Shown here one piece after another: positions 1 to 7,951 of a stretch of 64,000 bases of DNA (position 1 is the stretch's first letter; each line of letters begins with the position of its first letter). A model generated the notes under the pieces. It made no database searches and was not told the DNA's origin. It saw only the letters and a program-made list of their open reading frames with translations. The DNA comes from Sphingomonas tagetis (lineage in GTDB: Bacteria; Pseudomonadota; Alphaproteobacteria; Sphingomonadales; Sphingomonadaceae), in contig NZ_JAMLDX010000004.1 of NCBI RefSeq assembly GCF_024211275.1, positions 248,001 to 312,000 of the forward strand. The letters run 5' to 3'. Position numbers and translations under genes: made by a program.

Positions 1-416
1 TCTTCCGCATGCAGGACGGCCCGACCATCGCCTTTTTCGAGGTGCCGGGCCTGCCCGCCCGACCAGCGGTCGCGCACCCCGCATACGATATTTTCGACCA
101 CATCGCACTTGAGGTCGCGGATCGCGAGGAAGTGGACCGTTGGGCGGTATGGCTTGCGCAGAACGACGTGGATGTCGTCGGTCCGACCGATCACAAGGGC
201 TTGATCTACAGCATCTATTTTCATGATCCCAATGGCATGCGCCTCGAGATTACGGCGCCGCTGGACCCGCTGTGGAACCAGCATACGGAGCAGGGCTATG
301 CGGATCTGAAGATGTGGTGCGATGCCAAGAAGCGGGCGGCTGCCGAAAGGCTCGAGGCCGGGCCGGTGCTGCGCGACCTGATTCGAAAGACCCGGGAACG
401 CTATCAACCGGATTGA
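1..416 (+). CDS. VOC-superfamily (glyoxalase/extradiol-type fold) protein, 5' end outside window
   Basis: The reading frame is open from base 3 of the window, so the gene starts upstream; the Met at base 9 is internal. About 137 C-terminal residues are present, including the VOC motifs DIFDHIALE and YFHDPNGMRLEIT, whose His and Glu are the usual metal ligands of this fold. By hand alignment it is about 70% identical to the same part of the complete VOC gene at 47870-48526. Like that copy it lies upstream of a convergent LuxR-type gene, so the VOC and LuxR genes look like a duplicated module. The reaction is unknown; an extradiol dioxygenase, an isomerase or a lyase are all possible. Confidence 0.85.
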   Translation, partial: FRMQDGPTIAFFEVPGLPARPAVAHPAYDIFDHIALEVADREEVDRWAVWLAQNDVDVVGPTDHKGLIYSIYFHDPNGMRLEITAPLDPLWNQHTEQGYADLKMWCDAKKRAAAERLEAGPVLRDLIRKTRERYQPD

Positions 417-458
417 ACCGCGCGGTTTCCCGCCGCCCCCACGGTCGTCCGAGCCGGC

Positions 459-1265
459 TCAGTGGCGCGTATGCCACAGATCGAGATACCAGATCAGAAG
501 TTCGTGGCGCGAGGCGATGCCAAGGCGGCTATAGGCGCGCTTGCGATAGGTGGTGACCGTTTCCTCGCCGATTTCCAGATCCGCTGCGATGCCGGCGGCG
601 GAAACGCCGTAGAGCAACCGCGCGCAGACTTCCGCTTCGCGACGCTTGAGCGGTGACCTTGCCGACGCGATGCATTGTTCGATGTGCGGAAGGGACGTCA
701 GGGGATTGGCGCTGCCAAGGCGGCGAGCCATGATCGCCCCGTGCTTCTCGACCAGCGCGAGCAGCAGAGGCACGTTGCGCTTGATCGACGCGAACGCATT
801 CGCCGTAAATTGACCGACCTCGTGCGATCGCAAGAGGCTGAGCCCGAACACTCCGCTCTCGTTCCGGCTGCAAAGCAGCACGCGATCGCAGATGCGGGTC
901 GGCTCGTAGACTTGCTCGACGAAGCTGGCGTCGCGAACATCGGAAATGTGGCAGCGCACGACACCGGTCGATTGTCGATCAAGCTGCGCCGTGGCCGCGC
1001 GCATCATCGGGTCGCGCCGCCACCATCCATTCGTGTAACTCGCGAACTGCCGCTGCCCTCGACCGATCGGTCTGACGCTCGCAAATGCAAGCCCTGCCAT
1101 TTCATCGAAACTGACATGGAGAACGGCGCAGTGTTCCGCGCCGCACAAATCGTTCAGACAATGCAACAGTCGCGCGCCGAACGTTTCGTCCCCAATGGCT
1201 TCGATCAATGCAGCCAAGAACTGGGGCGCGATCTCCCGACCTGCTACCTGGCCCGCAGCGAGCAT
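459..1265 (-). CDS. LuxR-family transcriptional regulator
   Basis: This 268-residue protein has a C-terminal GerE-type helix-turn-helix at about residues 205-260 (KRREAEVCARLLYGVSAAG, then a recognition helix with EETVTTYRKRAYSRLGI). The N-terminal 190 residues match no sensor domain I can name with confidence. The start has a good ribosome-binding site (AGGAGAG). The gene converges on the truncated VOC gene. Its recognition helix is almost the same as that of the regulator at 49291-50178, so the two probably read similar DNA sites, yet no GTCCC-N8-GGGRC site is visible in front of this gene. Confidence 0.9.
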   Translation of the reverse strand: MLAAGQVAGREIAPQFLAALIEAIGDETFGARLLHCLNDLCGAEHCAVLHVSFDEMAGLAFASVRPIGRGQRQFASYTNGWWRRDPMMRAATAQLDRQSTGVVRCHISDVRDASFVEQVYEPTRICDRVLLCSRNESGVFGLSLLRSHEVGQFTANAFASIKRNVPLLLALVEKHGAIMARRLGSANPLTSLPHIEQCIASARSPLKRREAEVCARLLYGVSAAGIAADLEIGEETVTTYRKRAYSRLGIASRHELLIWYLDLWHTRH

Positions 1266-1392
1266 CTTGAACTCTCCTGAACACCTGCGTTGGGCAGATC
1301 CTGATCAGACAATAGCATAGCCGCATTGGCGGTGACAAAGATCCATCGCGCAGCGCAACGCGCATGGCGATGCGATGTCGGTCGTGCCAACG

Positions 1393-2034
1393 TCAGGTCT
1401 CCGTGCGCCCCGGCGCGAGCTGCAACGCGCTCTGCAAGAGCGTCACCAGCGTCTCGATTGCTTGATCGTCGGGGACATCGGCATCCGGATAATCGAGCCG
1501 GCAGATTTCCCAGTTAAAGAACCCGAATTCGAACAGGCCGAGGAGCGCTGACCCTGCAAGGTCAGGATCCATGCCTTGGCATAGGCCCACGGCCTGCTGC
1601 TTCCGAATCCGATATGCGAACGATCGTATGCCGGCTTTGCGAAGCTTTTGCCACTCGGCGCGAATTTCGTCGTCAGTCAGGGCCGTTTCAAACAGGCCCT
1701 TTACGTCGCCTCTATGCTCTTTGTAGCGATGCCACAGGCCTTGGACCGTGGCACGCACCAGCGCGGCCGGGTCGTCGGTGTAATCACCCGGGTCAGGCGC
1801 GGTGTCTGACAGATTGTCGCCAAATTCTTCGACGAGCGAGGCAAACAACTCTCGCTTGTTCTTGAAGTAGGAATAGAACAGGCCCGAGGATCTGCCGGCA
1901 TGCTGCACGATATCAACGATGCGTGTGTTGACGAGCCCATCGCGCGAGATCACTTCGCGAGCGGCAAGCAGCAGATCCGCTCTCGTCCGTTCGGATTTCG
2001 AGATTTGGCGAGGGTTGGTCTCGGGAGCGTTCAT
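1393..2034 (-). CDS. TetR-family transcriptional regulator
   Basis: The 213-residue protein has a typical TetR N-terminal DNA-binding domain at about residues 20-70: LLLAAREVISRDGLVNTRIV, then a turn and recognition helix ending in GLFYSYFKNKRELF. The helical ligand-binding domain that follows is of normal length. It stands before a catabolic operon read in the same direction. A 12-bp perfect palindrome 32 bases upstream of its start suggests autoregulation. The effector is probably an acyl-CoA or aromatic pathway intermediate, which is inference from context. Whether it also binds the three 22-bp palindromes of cluster 1 cannot be decided from sequence. Confidence 0.9.
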   Translation of the reverse strand: MNAPETNPRQISKSERTRADLLLAAREVISRDGLVNTRIVDIVQHAGRSSGLFYSYFKNKRELFASLVEEFGDNLSDTAPDPGDYTDDPAALVRATVQGLWHRYKEHRGDVKGLFETALTDDEIRAEWQKLRKAGIRSFAYRIRKQQAVGLCQGMDPDLAGSALLGLFEFGFFNWEICRLDYPDADVPDDQAIETLVTLLQSALQLAPGRTET

Positions 2035-2065
2035 CGACTTGTTCTGACCCTGTCCGCACGTGTTC

Positions 2066-2077
2066 CTAAGCGCTTAG
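2066..2077. promoter_or_regulatory. Perfect palindrome CTAAGCGCTTAG, candidate TetR operator
   Basis: A 12-bp perfect dyad lies 32-43 bases upstream of the TetR-family start codon, where an autoregulatory operator would overlap the promoter. I saw no second copy in the window. Confidence 0.5.
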
Positions 2078-2143
2078 CTCGGCAGGCCATAGGGGTCGAG
2101 GGGTAACAGCGGCGATGTCGCCCGGCTCGACGGCTTATGTGCA

Positions 2144-2776
2144 CTAGAGCCACGCATCCGGGTGCGCCTTTGCCAAGGCAGGGTGCGCCTTGGCGACCGC
2201 GTCGAGCCGATTCAACTCGGTCAGATCGTCGGTGGCGACGCCGAACCGCGCCGCATTGCGCAGTTGCGGCACGATGAAGATGTCGGCGATGCCCGGCGTT
2301 TCGCCGAACGTGAACGTTCCGGCGTGGTCGCTGGCCGCCAGAAATGCGTTTGCATGTTCCAGCCCGCGGCGGATCCAGGTGGTGATCCAGCGCTGGTCCG
2401 CGGCTTCATCGAACCCGAACGATTCCGCCAGGATGCGCCGTACGAGGCGGGTCTGGAGTGGAGCGGTCTCGCTGCCGATGAACAGGGCGAGCGCAAGCGC
2501 CTGGGAGCGCAGCACCGGGTCGGCCGGATAGACGCTCGGCTCTGGCACAAGCCCTTCCAGATAGTCGATGATGGCGAGCGACTGGGGTATCACCCGACCA
2601 TCGTCGAGCTCCAGGCAGGGGACCATCCGCTGCGGATTGAGCGCGGCAAAAGGCAGCCGGGTCTGCTCCTGCGCCGGCATGTCGACGGTCACATAGGAAA
2701 TTTCGATCTGCTTCAGCGCCAGCACCATGCGAACGCGGTAGCTCGCGCTGGAATGGGCGAAATGATGCAGCTTCAT
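2144..2776 (-). CDS. maiA: Maleylacetoacetate isomerase (zeta-class GST family)
   Basis: This 210-residue glutathione S-transferase fold protein has the zeta-class active-site motif SSASYRVR at about residues 9-16 and the glutathione-site region NPQRMVPCLELDDG, with PQSLAIIDYLE after it. Maleylacetoacetate isomerase converts the ring-cleavage product of homogentisate to fumarylacetoacetate using glutathione. It follows the fumarylacetoacetase gene by 18 bases in one operon. The homogentisate dioxygenase gene lies at 31 kb. A maleylpyruvate isomerase role is possible, but the fumarylacetoacetase neighbour favours the homogentisate route. Confidence 0.85.
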   Translation of the reverse strand: MKLHHFAHSSASYRVRMVLALKQIEISYVTVDMPAQEQTRLPFAALNPQRMVPCLELDDGRVIPQSLAIIDYLEGLVPEPSVYPADPVLRSQALALALFIGSETAPLQTRLVRRILAESFGFDEAADQRWITTWIRRGLEHANAFLAASDHAGTFTFGETPGIADIFIVPQLRNAARFGVATDDLTELNRLDAVAKAHPALAKAHPDAWL

Positions 2777-2794
2777 GTCAGCCTGCCGATCGCA

Positions 2795-3778
2795 TCAGGC
2801 AACGACCTGGTCGATCGCGCCCATCACGGACTGCCCGGTGCGATCGAACAACTCGATCCGCACACGATCGCCGGACTTCATGAATTCGAGTTTCGACGTG
2901 CCGGTCTTGATGAACTCGAGCGCGCGATATTCGACGATGCAGCCGCAGCCCACACTCGGATCGGTATCGGCCGCCTCGTTCGACACGGTGCCGAGGCCCA
3001 GGATGCTGCCCGCGACGAAAGCACGCGTCTGGGCGACATGCGCGATCGCATGGCCATAGTCGAACGGGCTGTCGATCCCCGCCTCGAGATCGCCGATCAG
3101 TTCGCCGCGCAGATGGACCTTCAACTTGCCCGAGACCATTTTTCCGTCCCACAGCTCGCCTAGCTCGTCCGGGGTGACGGCGATGGGGCCAAGAAAGGAT
3201 TCGGGCTTAGACGTCAGGAACCCGAACGTCCGCTTGAGCTCGGGCGCGACCAGGCGGCGCAGGGACGTGTCCTGCAACAGACAGAACAGCCGGATGTACC
3301 CGGTCGCCTCATCCGCCGAAACGCCGCGCGGCACGTCGCCGGTAATCGCGGCGATCTCCGCCTCGAAATCGATGAGGTCCGCTTCCTTCTGTCCCCGGAT
3401 CGGATCGTTCCAGGCGCCATAGCCATGGCTGATGCCCTGATAGATCAGCGGCGCATCCAGGATGTCGTCGGGCAGTTTGTCGCCGCGAGCGATGCGGTTT
3501 CGGCGAATGTGACTGATATAGCATGCGCCATCGACATATTGATAGGTGCGCGGCAGCGGGGCGGCGAGTGCGTCCATGTCGAGTGCGAATGCCGTCGCGC
3601 ATTCGCCGGCATTCAGCTGCGCGCTGATGATTTCGAGTTTCGGCGCGAGCGTGTCCCAATCGTCGAGCAGTGCCTGCATGGTCGGGGCCACGGAATCGAC
3701 GCGTGTGGCCGTCTTCAGGTCAGCCGATACGACGATGAGCGCGCCGTCGCGCCCGGATTTTAACGATGCCAATTTCAT
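2795..3778 (-). CDS. fahA: Fumarylacetoacetase (fumarylacetoacetate hydrolase family)
   Basis: The 327-residue protein belongs to the FAH superfamily. The C-terminal catalytic domain shows ISHGYGAWNDPIRGQKEADLI, the acidic metal-site region DFEAEIAA, GFLTSKPESFLGP and SPFDYGHAIAHVAQTRAFV. It would hydrolyse fumarylacetoacetate to fumarate and acetoacetate, the last step of homogentisate catabolism. It is shorter than the roughly 420-residue eukaryotic enzyme and close to the bacterial form. It is transcribed just ahead of the isomerase gene. A short palindrome at 3806-3816 may be its own control site. Confidence 0.85.
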   Translation of the reverse strand: MKLASLKSGRDGALIVVSADLKTATRVDSVAPTMQALLDDWDTLAPKLEIISAQLNAGECATAFALDMDALAAPLPRTYQYVDGACYISHIRRNRIARGDKLPDDILDAPLIYQGISHGYGAWNDPIRGQKEADLIDFEAEIAAITGDVPRGVSADEATGYIRLFCLLQDTSLRRLVAPELKRTFGFLTSKPESFLGPIAVTPDELGELWDGKMVSGKLKVHLRGELIGDLEAGIDSPFDYGHAIAHVAQTRAFVAGSILGLGTVSNEAADTDPSVGCGCIVEYRALEFIKTGTSKLEFMKSGDRVRIELFDRTGQSVMGAIDQVVA

Positions 3779-3805
3779 GCGTTACTGGATCCCTGGAGTG
3801 TCGGT

Positions 3806-3816
3806 TAGTTCAACTA
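3806..3816. promoter_or_regulatory. Palindrome TAGTTCAACTA upstream of fahA
   Basis: An 11-bp dyad with one central base lies 28 bases upstream of the fahA start, in the 62-base gap between the MFS gene and fahA. It could be an operator for the fahA-maiA pair; no partner site was found. Confidence 0.3.
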
Positions 3817-3840
3817 GGCGAGATGTCGCATCTGAGCTGG

Positions 3841-5073
3841 TCAGTGATGCGAAGTAGCTGGGATAGAGGCAGCGACCTTGTCGATTGCCGATCTATCGAG
3901 CACGACGAGCGTGGCGAACAGCGCGGCGATGGCGAGCGGCACCATGAGCAGATAGACCGTTCCATAGGTCGAGCCTGCCGCCAGGATGAAGCCGGCCGAC
4001 ATGGGGCCGACGATCGCGCCGAGCCGTCCGGCCGCGATCGCCGCGCCAGCCCCGCGGCCGCGAAGGGCGAGCGGATAGATGGTCGGGCTCAGTCCCAGCA
4101 GCAGGCATTGCGCGCCGGACGAGAAGGTGGCCGTGAGCAACGCGGCGGCCGCGATGCTGGCGAAATCCGGCCCCGCGAAGTGAAGCGCGATGGCGCCCGC
4201 ACCGGTGCCGACAAAACCGGCGATCGCCAGCTTCTTGGTCCGGCCAGGCGTTTGCAGGACGATGCCGAACACGATCGCCGATATTGCGCCGGTATAGGTG
4301 AACAACAGCATCATCAGGCCGACCTGCCCCTTGCCGAGCCCCATCTGGCCGAGAAAGGTCGGCAGCCAGTTGATCAGCGCGTAGAACAGGCTCATCGTCA
4401 GGAATGACGCCAGCCACAGCATCGGCGTCAGAAAGCGGCGTTCGGCTTCGAACAAGTTGCCAAGCGGAAGCTTTTCCACGCGCGCTCGCACGTCGGCGCG
4501 GGCCTTAGGAAGCATGAGCGCCAGCGGGAGCGTCAATGCCAGAGGCAGGATGCCGCCCAGGAGGACGATGGCGCGCCACGACAGGTCGCTTGGAAATGCG
4601 AAGATCAGCAGTCCGGCGACGCCGCCGCCAATGGGCACGGCCGATCCCATGATGGTGCCGACGCCGGCGCGCCGTTCGGGTGCGACCAGCGTCGCGACAT
4701 AGGACAGCACATTGGGGAGGGCCGCGCCGATGCCGATGCCGGTCAGGACCCGCGTTGCAATCAACACGGGCGCGTTCGTCGCGAGCGCCGACAGCAGCGA
4801 CGCGGTGCCGAACACCAGGAGCGCTTGCAGCAGACCCGCCTTCGGACCGAAACGGTCGCCGAGCATCCCCCCACTGATCGCGCCGATCAACATGCCGAAC
4901 GAGGTCAAACCGAACAGCAGGCCGAGGTCGGCGGGCCCCATCCCGAATTCGGGCGCAACGCGCGGTGCGATTAGGCCGTTGGTGACGAGATCGAACCCGT
5001 CCACCATCAACGTCAGATAGCATAGCGCCAGGATGGTGCGGGTTCCGATCGATTTTTTCGGCATCACCGACAT
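3841..5073 (-). CDS. MFS transporter, aromatic acid:H+ symporter (AAHS) type
   Basis: The 410-residue protein has twelve likely membrane segments. It carries the AAHS signature early in the chain (DGFDLVTNGLIAPRVAPEF in loop/TM1, then GGMLGDRFGPK between TM2 and TM3), with the essential Asp in TM1 and the D-R-x-G loop. This family imports benzoate-like or phenylpropanoid acids with protons across the inner membrane. It starts one base after the esterase gene ends, so it belongs to the same operon. The substrate is probably the aromatic or alicyclic acid degraded by cluster 1. A relative lies at 15967-17145. Confidence 0.88.
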   Translation of the reverse strand: MSVMPKKSIGTRTILALCYLTLMVDGFDLVTNGLIAPRVAPEFGMGPADLGLLFGLTSFGMLIGAISGGMLGDRFGPKAGLLQALLVFGTASLLSALATNAPVLIATRVLTGIGIGAALPNVLSYVATLVAPERRAGVGTIMGSAVPIGGGVAGLLIFAFPSDLSWRAIVLLGGILPLALTLPLALMLPKARADVRARVEKLPLGNLFEAERRFLTPMLWLASFLTMSLFYALINWLPTFLGQMGLGKGQVGLMMLLFTYTGAISAIVFGIVLQTPGRTKKLAIAGFVGTGAGAIALHFAGPDFASIAAAALLTATFSSGAQCLLLGLSPTIYPLALRGRGAGAAIAAGRLGAIVGPMSAGFILAAGSTYGTVYLLMVPLAIAALFATLVVLDRSAIDKVAASIPATSHH

Positions 5074-5074
5074 G

Positions 5075-6070
5075 TCAAACTCCCTCGACCGAAACCGGCA
5101 CTAGCGCCTGAGCCTCGAAATTCAGGCCGATTCGCGCCGCCGCCGCTGCGCTGACGAGGGTCGCCTTCGCTTCACGCAGCACGCCACCCATCCCCAGAAA
5201 CGCGTGAAGATGGTGCGAATAGTGAAGATGGGTGACCTCGACCTCTGCCTCGATCAGGCGTCGGGCGAAATCCGCACCCTCTTCGGCCAGCGGATCGTGC
5301 TCGGCCGTAACGACGAAGCACGGCGGCGTACCGGCAAGGCTGGAGGCCAGCAGCGGTGAGGCACGCCAGTCCAGCGCGTCGGCCGGGTCGGACAGATACG
5401 CCTTCCAGAACCAGCGCAGCGTCCTGCCGCTGATCGGAACGCCATCGGCGACGCGGCGATAACCTGCGCTTTCGCTCGAAAGATCGGTCACTGGGTAGAA
5501 GAGCATCTGATAGGCGAACCGCGGCAAATCGCCGCGCGCGCCCGCAATCCCCAATACCGCAGCAAGATTGCCGCCGGCGCTGTCGCCGCCGACCGCAATT
5601 CGCGCGGGATCGATTCCAAGCTGCGCCGCCGTGTTGAACACCCACCGGGCGGCGGCGAAGGCGTCTTCGATTGCGGCGGGAAAGGGGTGTTCCGGCGCAA
5701 GGCGATAATCGACCGCGATGACGGGAAAGCCGAGCTCCCGGCAAAGGTATCGACAGATGCCGTCATGGGAATCGAGCCCACCGGTCATCCACCCACCGCC
5801 GTGAAAAAACAGCAGTGCCGGGGCCGACCCGTCGCTCGACTGGGCCGATCGATAGCATCGGAGCGCCAACTTGCCACCCGGCCCCTCGATTTCGATGTCA
5901 CGGATGTCGCCGATGTCCACCGGTGCGATGGCGGTCAGCGGACCCGCGCTTGCGATCGCCGCGCGCAACTGCTCGGGCGTCAGTTGGTCGGCATCCGGCA
6001 CACCGGCGTCGCTCCGTGCCTGGAGCATGTCCCGCACTTTCTGCGCGAGCGGCGTGCGGCGAGTCTGCAT
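5075..6070 (-). CDS. Alpha/beta hydrolase, hormone-sensitive-lipase (HSL) family esterase
   Basis: The oxyanion motif HGGGW and the nucleophile motif GDSAGGN identify the HSL branch of esterases. The remaining triad members are likely the Asp in AEHDPLAEE and the His in SHHLHAF. I chose the ATG at 6070 because AGGAA lies at normal distance before it; an in-frame ATG at 6112 has no clear ribosome-binding site. The product is then 331 residues with no signal peptide. It follows the monooxygenase, so it may hydrolyse an ester or lactone that enzyme forms, or an ester group on the substrate. That coupling is inference. Confidence 0.85.
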   Translation of the reverse strand: MQTRRTPLAQKVRDMLQARSDAGVPDADQLTPEQLRAAIASAGPLTAIAPVDIGDIRDIEIEGPGGKLALRCYRSAQSSDGSAPALLFFHGGGWMTGGLDSHDGICRYLCRELGFPVIAVDYRLAPEHPFPAAIEDAFAAARWVFNTAAQLGIDPARIAVGGDSAGGNLAAVLGIAGARGDLPRFAYQMLFYPVTDLSSESAGYRRVADGVPISGRTLRWFWKAYLSDPADALDWRASPLLASSLAGTPPCFVVTAEHDPLAEEGADFARRLIEAEVEVTHLHYSHHLHAFLGMGGVLREAKATLVSAAAAARIGLNFEAQALVPVSVEGV

Positions 6071-6118
6071 CGTCGTCGTTCCTGATCGTTGTTGTGCAGC
6101 CGCCTCGTCCATACGACG

Positions 6119-7879
6119 TCAGGCGCGCTTGCCGGCGGCGCGGAGCAGGTCGCTCTTGATCAGCAATGCCGTGACGTTGGAATAGAAGCGCGACATGGTG
6201 AAGGTGCTGCCGCCGACGAAAAAGCCCGGCTGACCGGTACGGCCCCAAATGCCCTGCTGCTCGCCATCGGCCCCCAATCCCCAGATCGGACCGACCTTCT
6301 CGGCCACTTCAGGGCTGAACAGCGTGGCGACGGCATCCTTCAACGGACGGTAGCCGGTCCCGAGGACGATGACGTCGGCCTGCAACTGGGTACCGTCGGT
6401 GAACTCTACGAAATCCGCGCCCAGGCGCGCGACCCCGACGCCCGTCTTCAGACCGATTTCGCCATCGATGATGAGATTCGAGGCCCCGACGTTGAGGTAA
6501 TAGCCGCTGAGCGTGCGGACGAGCTTCATGTACCAGCCGGTATCGTCCTCGCCATTGTCCAGCAGGAAGCCTACATCGCGCAGCCCTTGCAGCAGTTCGG
6601 CGTCCTGCTCGGCCATCACCTTGCTCATCTTCGCGTGGATGCGGCGCGTGACATCGAACGGGCCGGCGATGATGAGGTCTAGCTGTTCGGCGGGGAAGCG
6701 TCCCTCCAGGCTGGTGATGGGACCCGCTGCGTTCGTCCCTGCCTCGATGCTGGCGACGGTCACCGACGTGCGCTGCACCATCGTCGCCTTGCCCCCGCGC
6801 AGATGCACGTCCTGCGCAACATCGTGCGCGCTGGTGCCGGCGCCCACCACGACGACCGCCTTGCCCTTGACATCGACCTGGCTGCCATAGGCGCTGGAGT
6901 GGATGATTTGCCCCTTGAAATCATGCTGCCCCGGAAAAGTCGGGATGCTGGGAATGCCGCTGACGCCGATCGCCATGACCACGTGCGAGGGATGCATCGT
7001 CCGGATCGTGCCATCGCCGCGCCGCACGCGCACGGTCCAGCGGCCGGCCGATTCGTCATAGTCGCCGGACAGGAAGGTCGTGCTGGTCCAGACGTTCAAC
7101 TCCATCGCCTCGGCATAATATTCGAGGAAGCCGGCGAGCTTGTCCTTGGGCAGGAATACTGGCCAGGAATCCGGAAACGGCATATAGGGCAGGTGGTTCA
7201 GCCCAATATGATTGTGCAGCGTCAGGGAATGGTAGCGTTTGCGCCAGACATCGCCCACGCGTTCGTTCTGATCGACGACCAGCACGTCGACATCGAGATG
7301 CTTGAGCCGTGCCGCGACCGTCAGCCCGCCATGTCCGCCGCCGATGACCAGCACGTCGGGATCGCGATCCTCATAGGCGAGCGACTGGTTGCGTTTGTCG
7401 AGCCAGTTGGTCAGCGATTCGGTGCCGGTGCGGTAGGCGCGCGTGTCGCGATTGGTGAGCGACAAAGGCGGGTGCGCCTTCAGTTCCCGGGTAACCGTCA
7501 GCAGTGCGAAGGCACGGTCGAGATCGGCGGCGTGAAGTCGCAGAAACCCTTCGCCGACTAGCGTCTCGGTCTCGAAGCGAACGAACTTGCCGATCATCGG
7601 CCCGATGTTCGGCAGCTCCTGAGGCAGGGCGTCGCCGTCGGTCCGGATACGCAGCAGCTTATCGCCGCGACTGCGATTTTCGAACATGCTGCGGATGGCG
7701 TTGGGACCCTTGGCGGTCTGGATGCGTTCGTCGAGCGTCAGGATGTCCCGCCAGTAGCTGTCGGCGGCGAACAGGCTGGCCAAACCCTCGCTGTCGTTCG
7801 CAGCGACGGCGGCGTTGAACGTCGAGCACCACCGCTCGAACGCGGCGTCGGTCCCCTCAGGCAGCTGGGCAACGGTCAT
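6119..7879 (-). CDS. Flavin-containing monooxygenase with N-terminal NTF2/SnoaL-like domain
   Basis: The roughly 586-residue protein starts with about 130 residues resembling an NTF2/SnoaL fold (AFERWCSTFNAAVAANDSEG, YWRDILTLD). A class B flavoprotein monooxygenase follows. It has an FAD Rossmann motif GGGHGG, the family fingerprint FKGQIIHSSAY and a second Rossmann motif VVGAGTSAHDVAQDV for NADPH. The fingerprint ends in Tyr, as in FMO/YUCCA-type enzymes, not in the Trp-Pro of classical Baeyer-Villiger enzymes. The ATG at 7879 has GAAGGA upstream. It may oxygenate a ketone or heteroatom in the substrate; Baeyer-Villiger activity remains possible with the esterase downstream. Confidence 0.87.
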   Translation of the reverse strand: MTVAQLPEGTDAAFERWCSTFNAAVAANDSEGLASLFAADSYWRDILTLDERIQTAKGPNAIRSMFENRSRGDKLLRIRTDGDALPQELPNIGPMIGKFVRFETETLVGEGFLRLHAADLDRAFALLTVTRELKAHPPLSLTNRDTRAYRTGTESLTNWLDKRNQSLAYEDRDPDVLVIGGGHGGLTVAARLKHLDVDVLVVDQNERVGDVWRKRYHSLTLHNHIGLNHLPYMPFPDSWPVFLPKDKLAGFLEYYAEAMELNVWTSTTFLSGDYDESAGRWTVRVRRGDGTIRTMHPSHVVMAIGVSGIPSIPTFPGQHDFKGQIIHSSAYGSQVDVKGKAVVVVGAGTSAHDVAQDVHLRGGKATMVQRTSVTVASIEAGTNAAGPITSLEGRFPAEQLDLIIAGPFDVTRRIHAKMSKVMAEQDAELLQGLRDVGFLLDNGEDDTGWYMKLVRTLSGYYLNVGASNLIIDGEIGLKTGVGVARLGADFVEFTDGTQLQADVIVLGTGYRPLKDAVATLFSPEVAEKVGPIWGLGADGEQQGIWGRTGQPGFFVGGSTFTMSRFYSNVTALLIKSDLLRAAGKRA

Positions 7880-7951
7880 GGGTAAGTCCTTCGTTGGCCC
7901 GCTCACTTCATCGCGTGGATGGTGGGGGCCGATCGTTGTCGTGTGAGGCGG

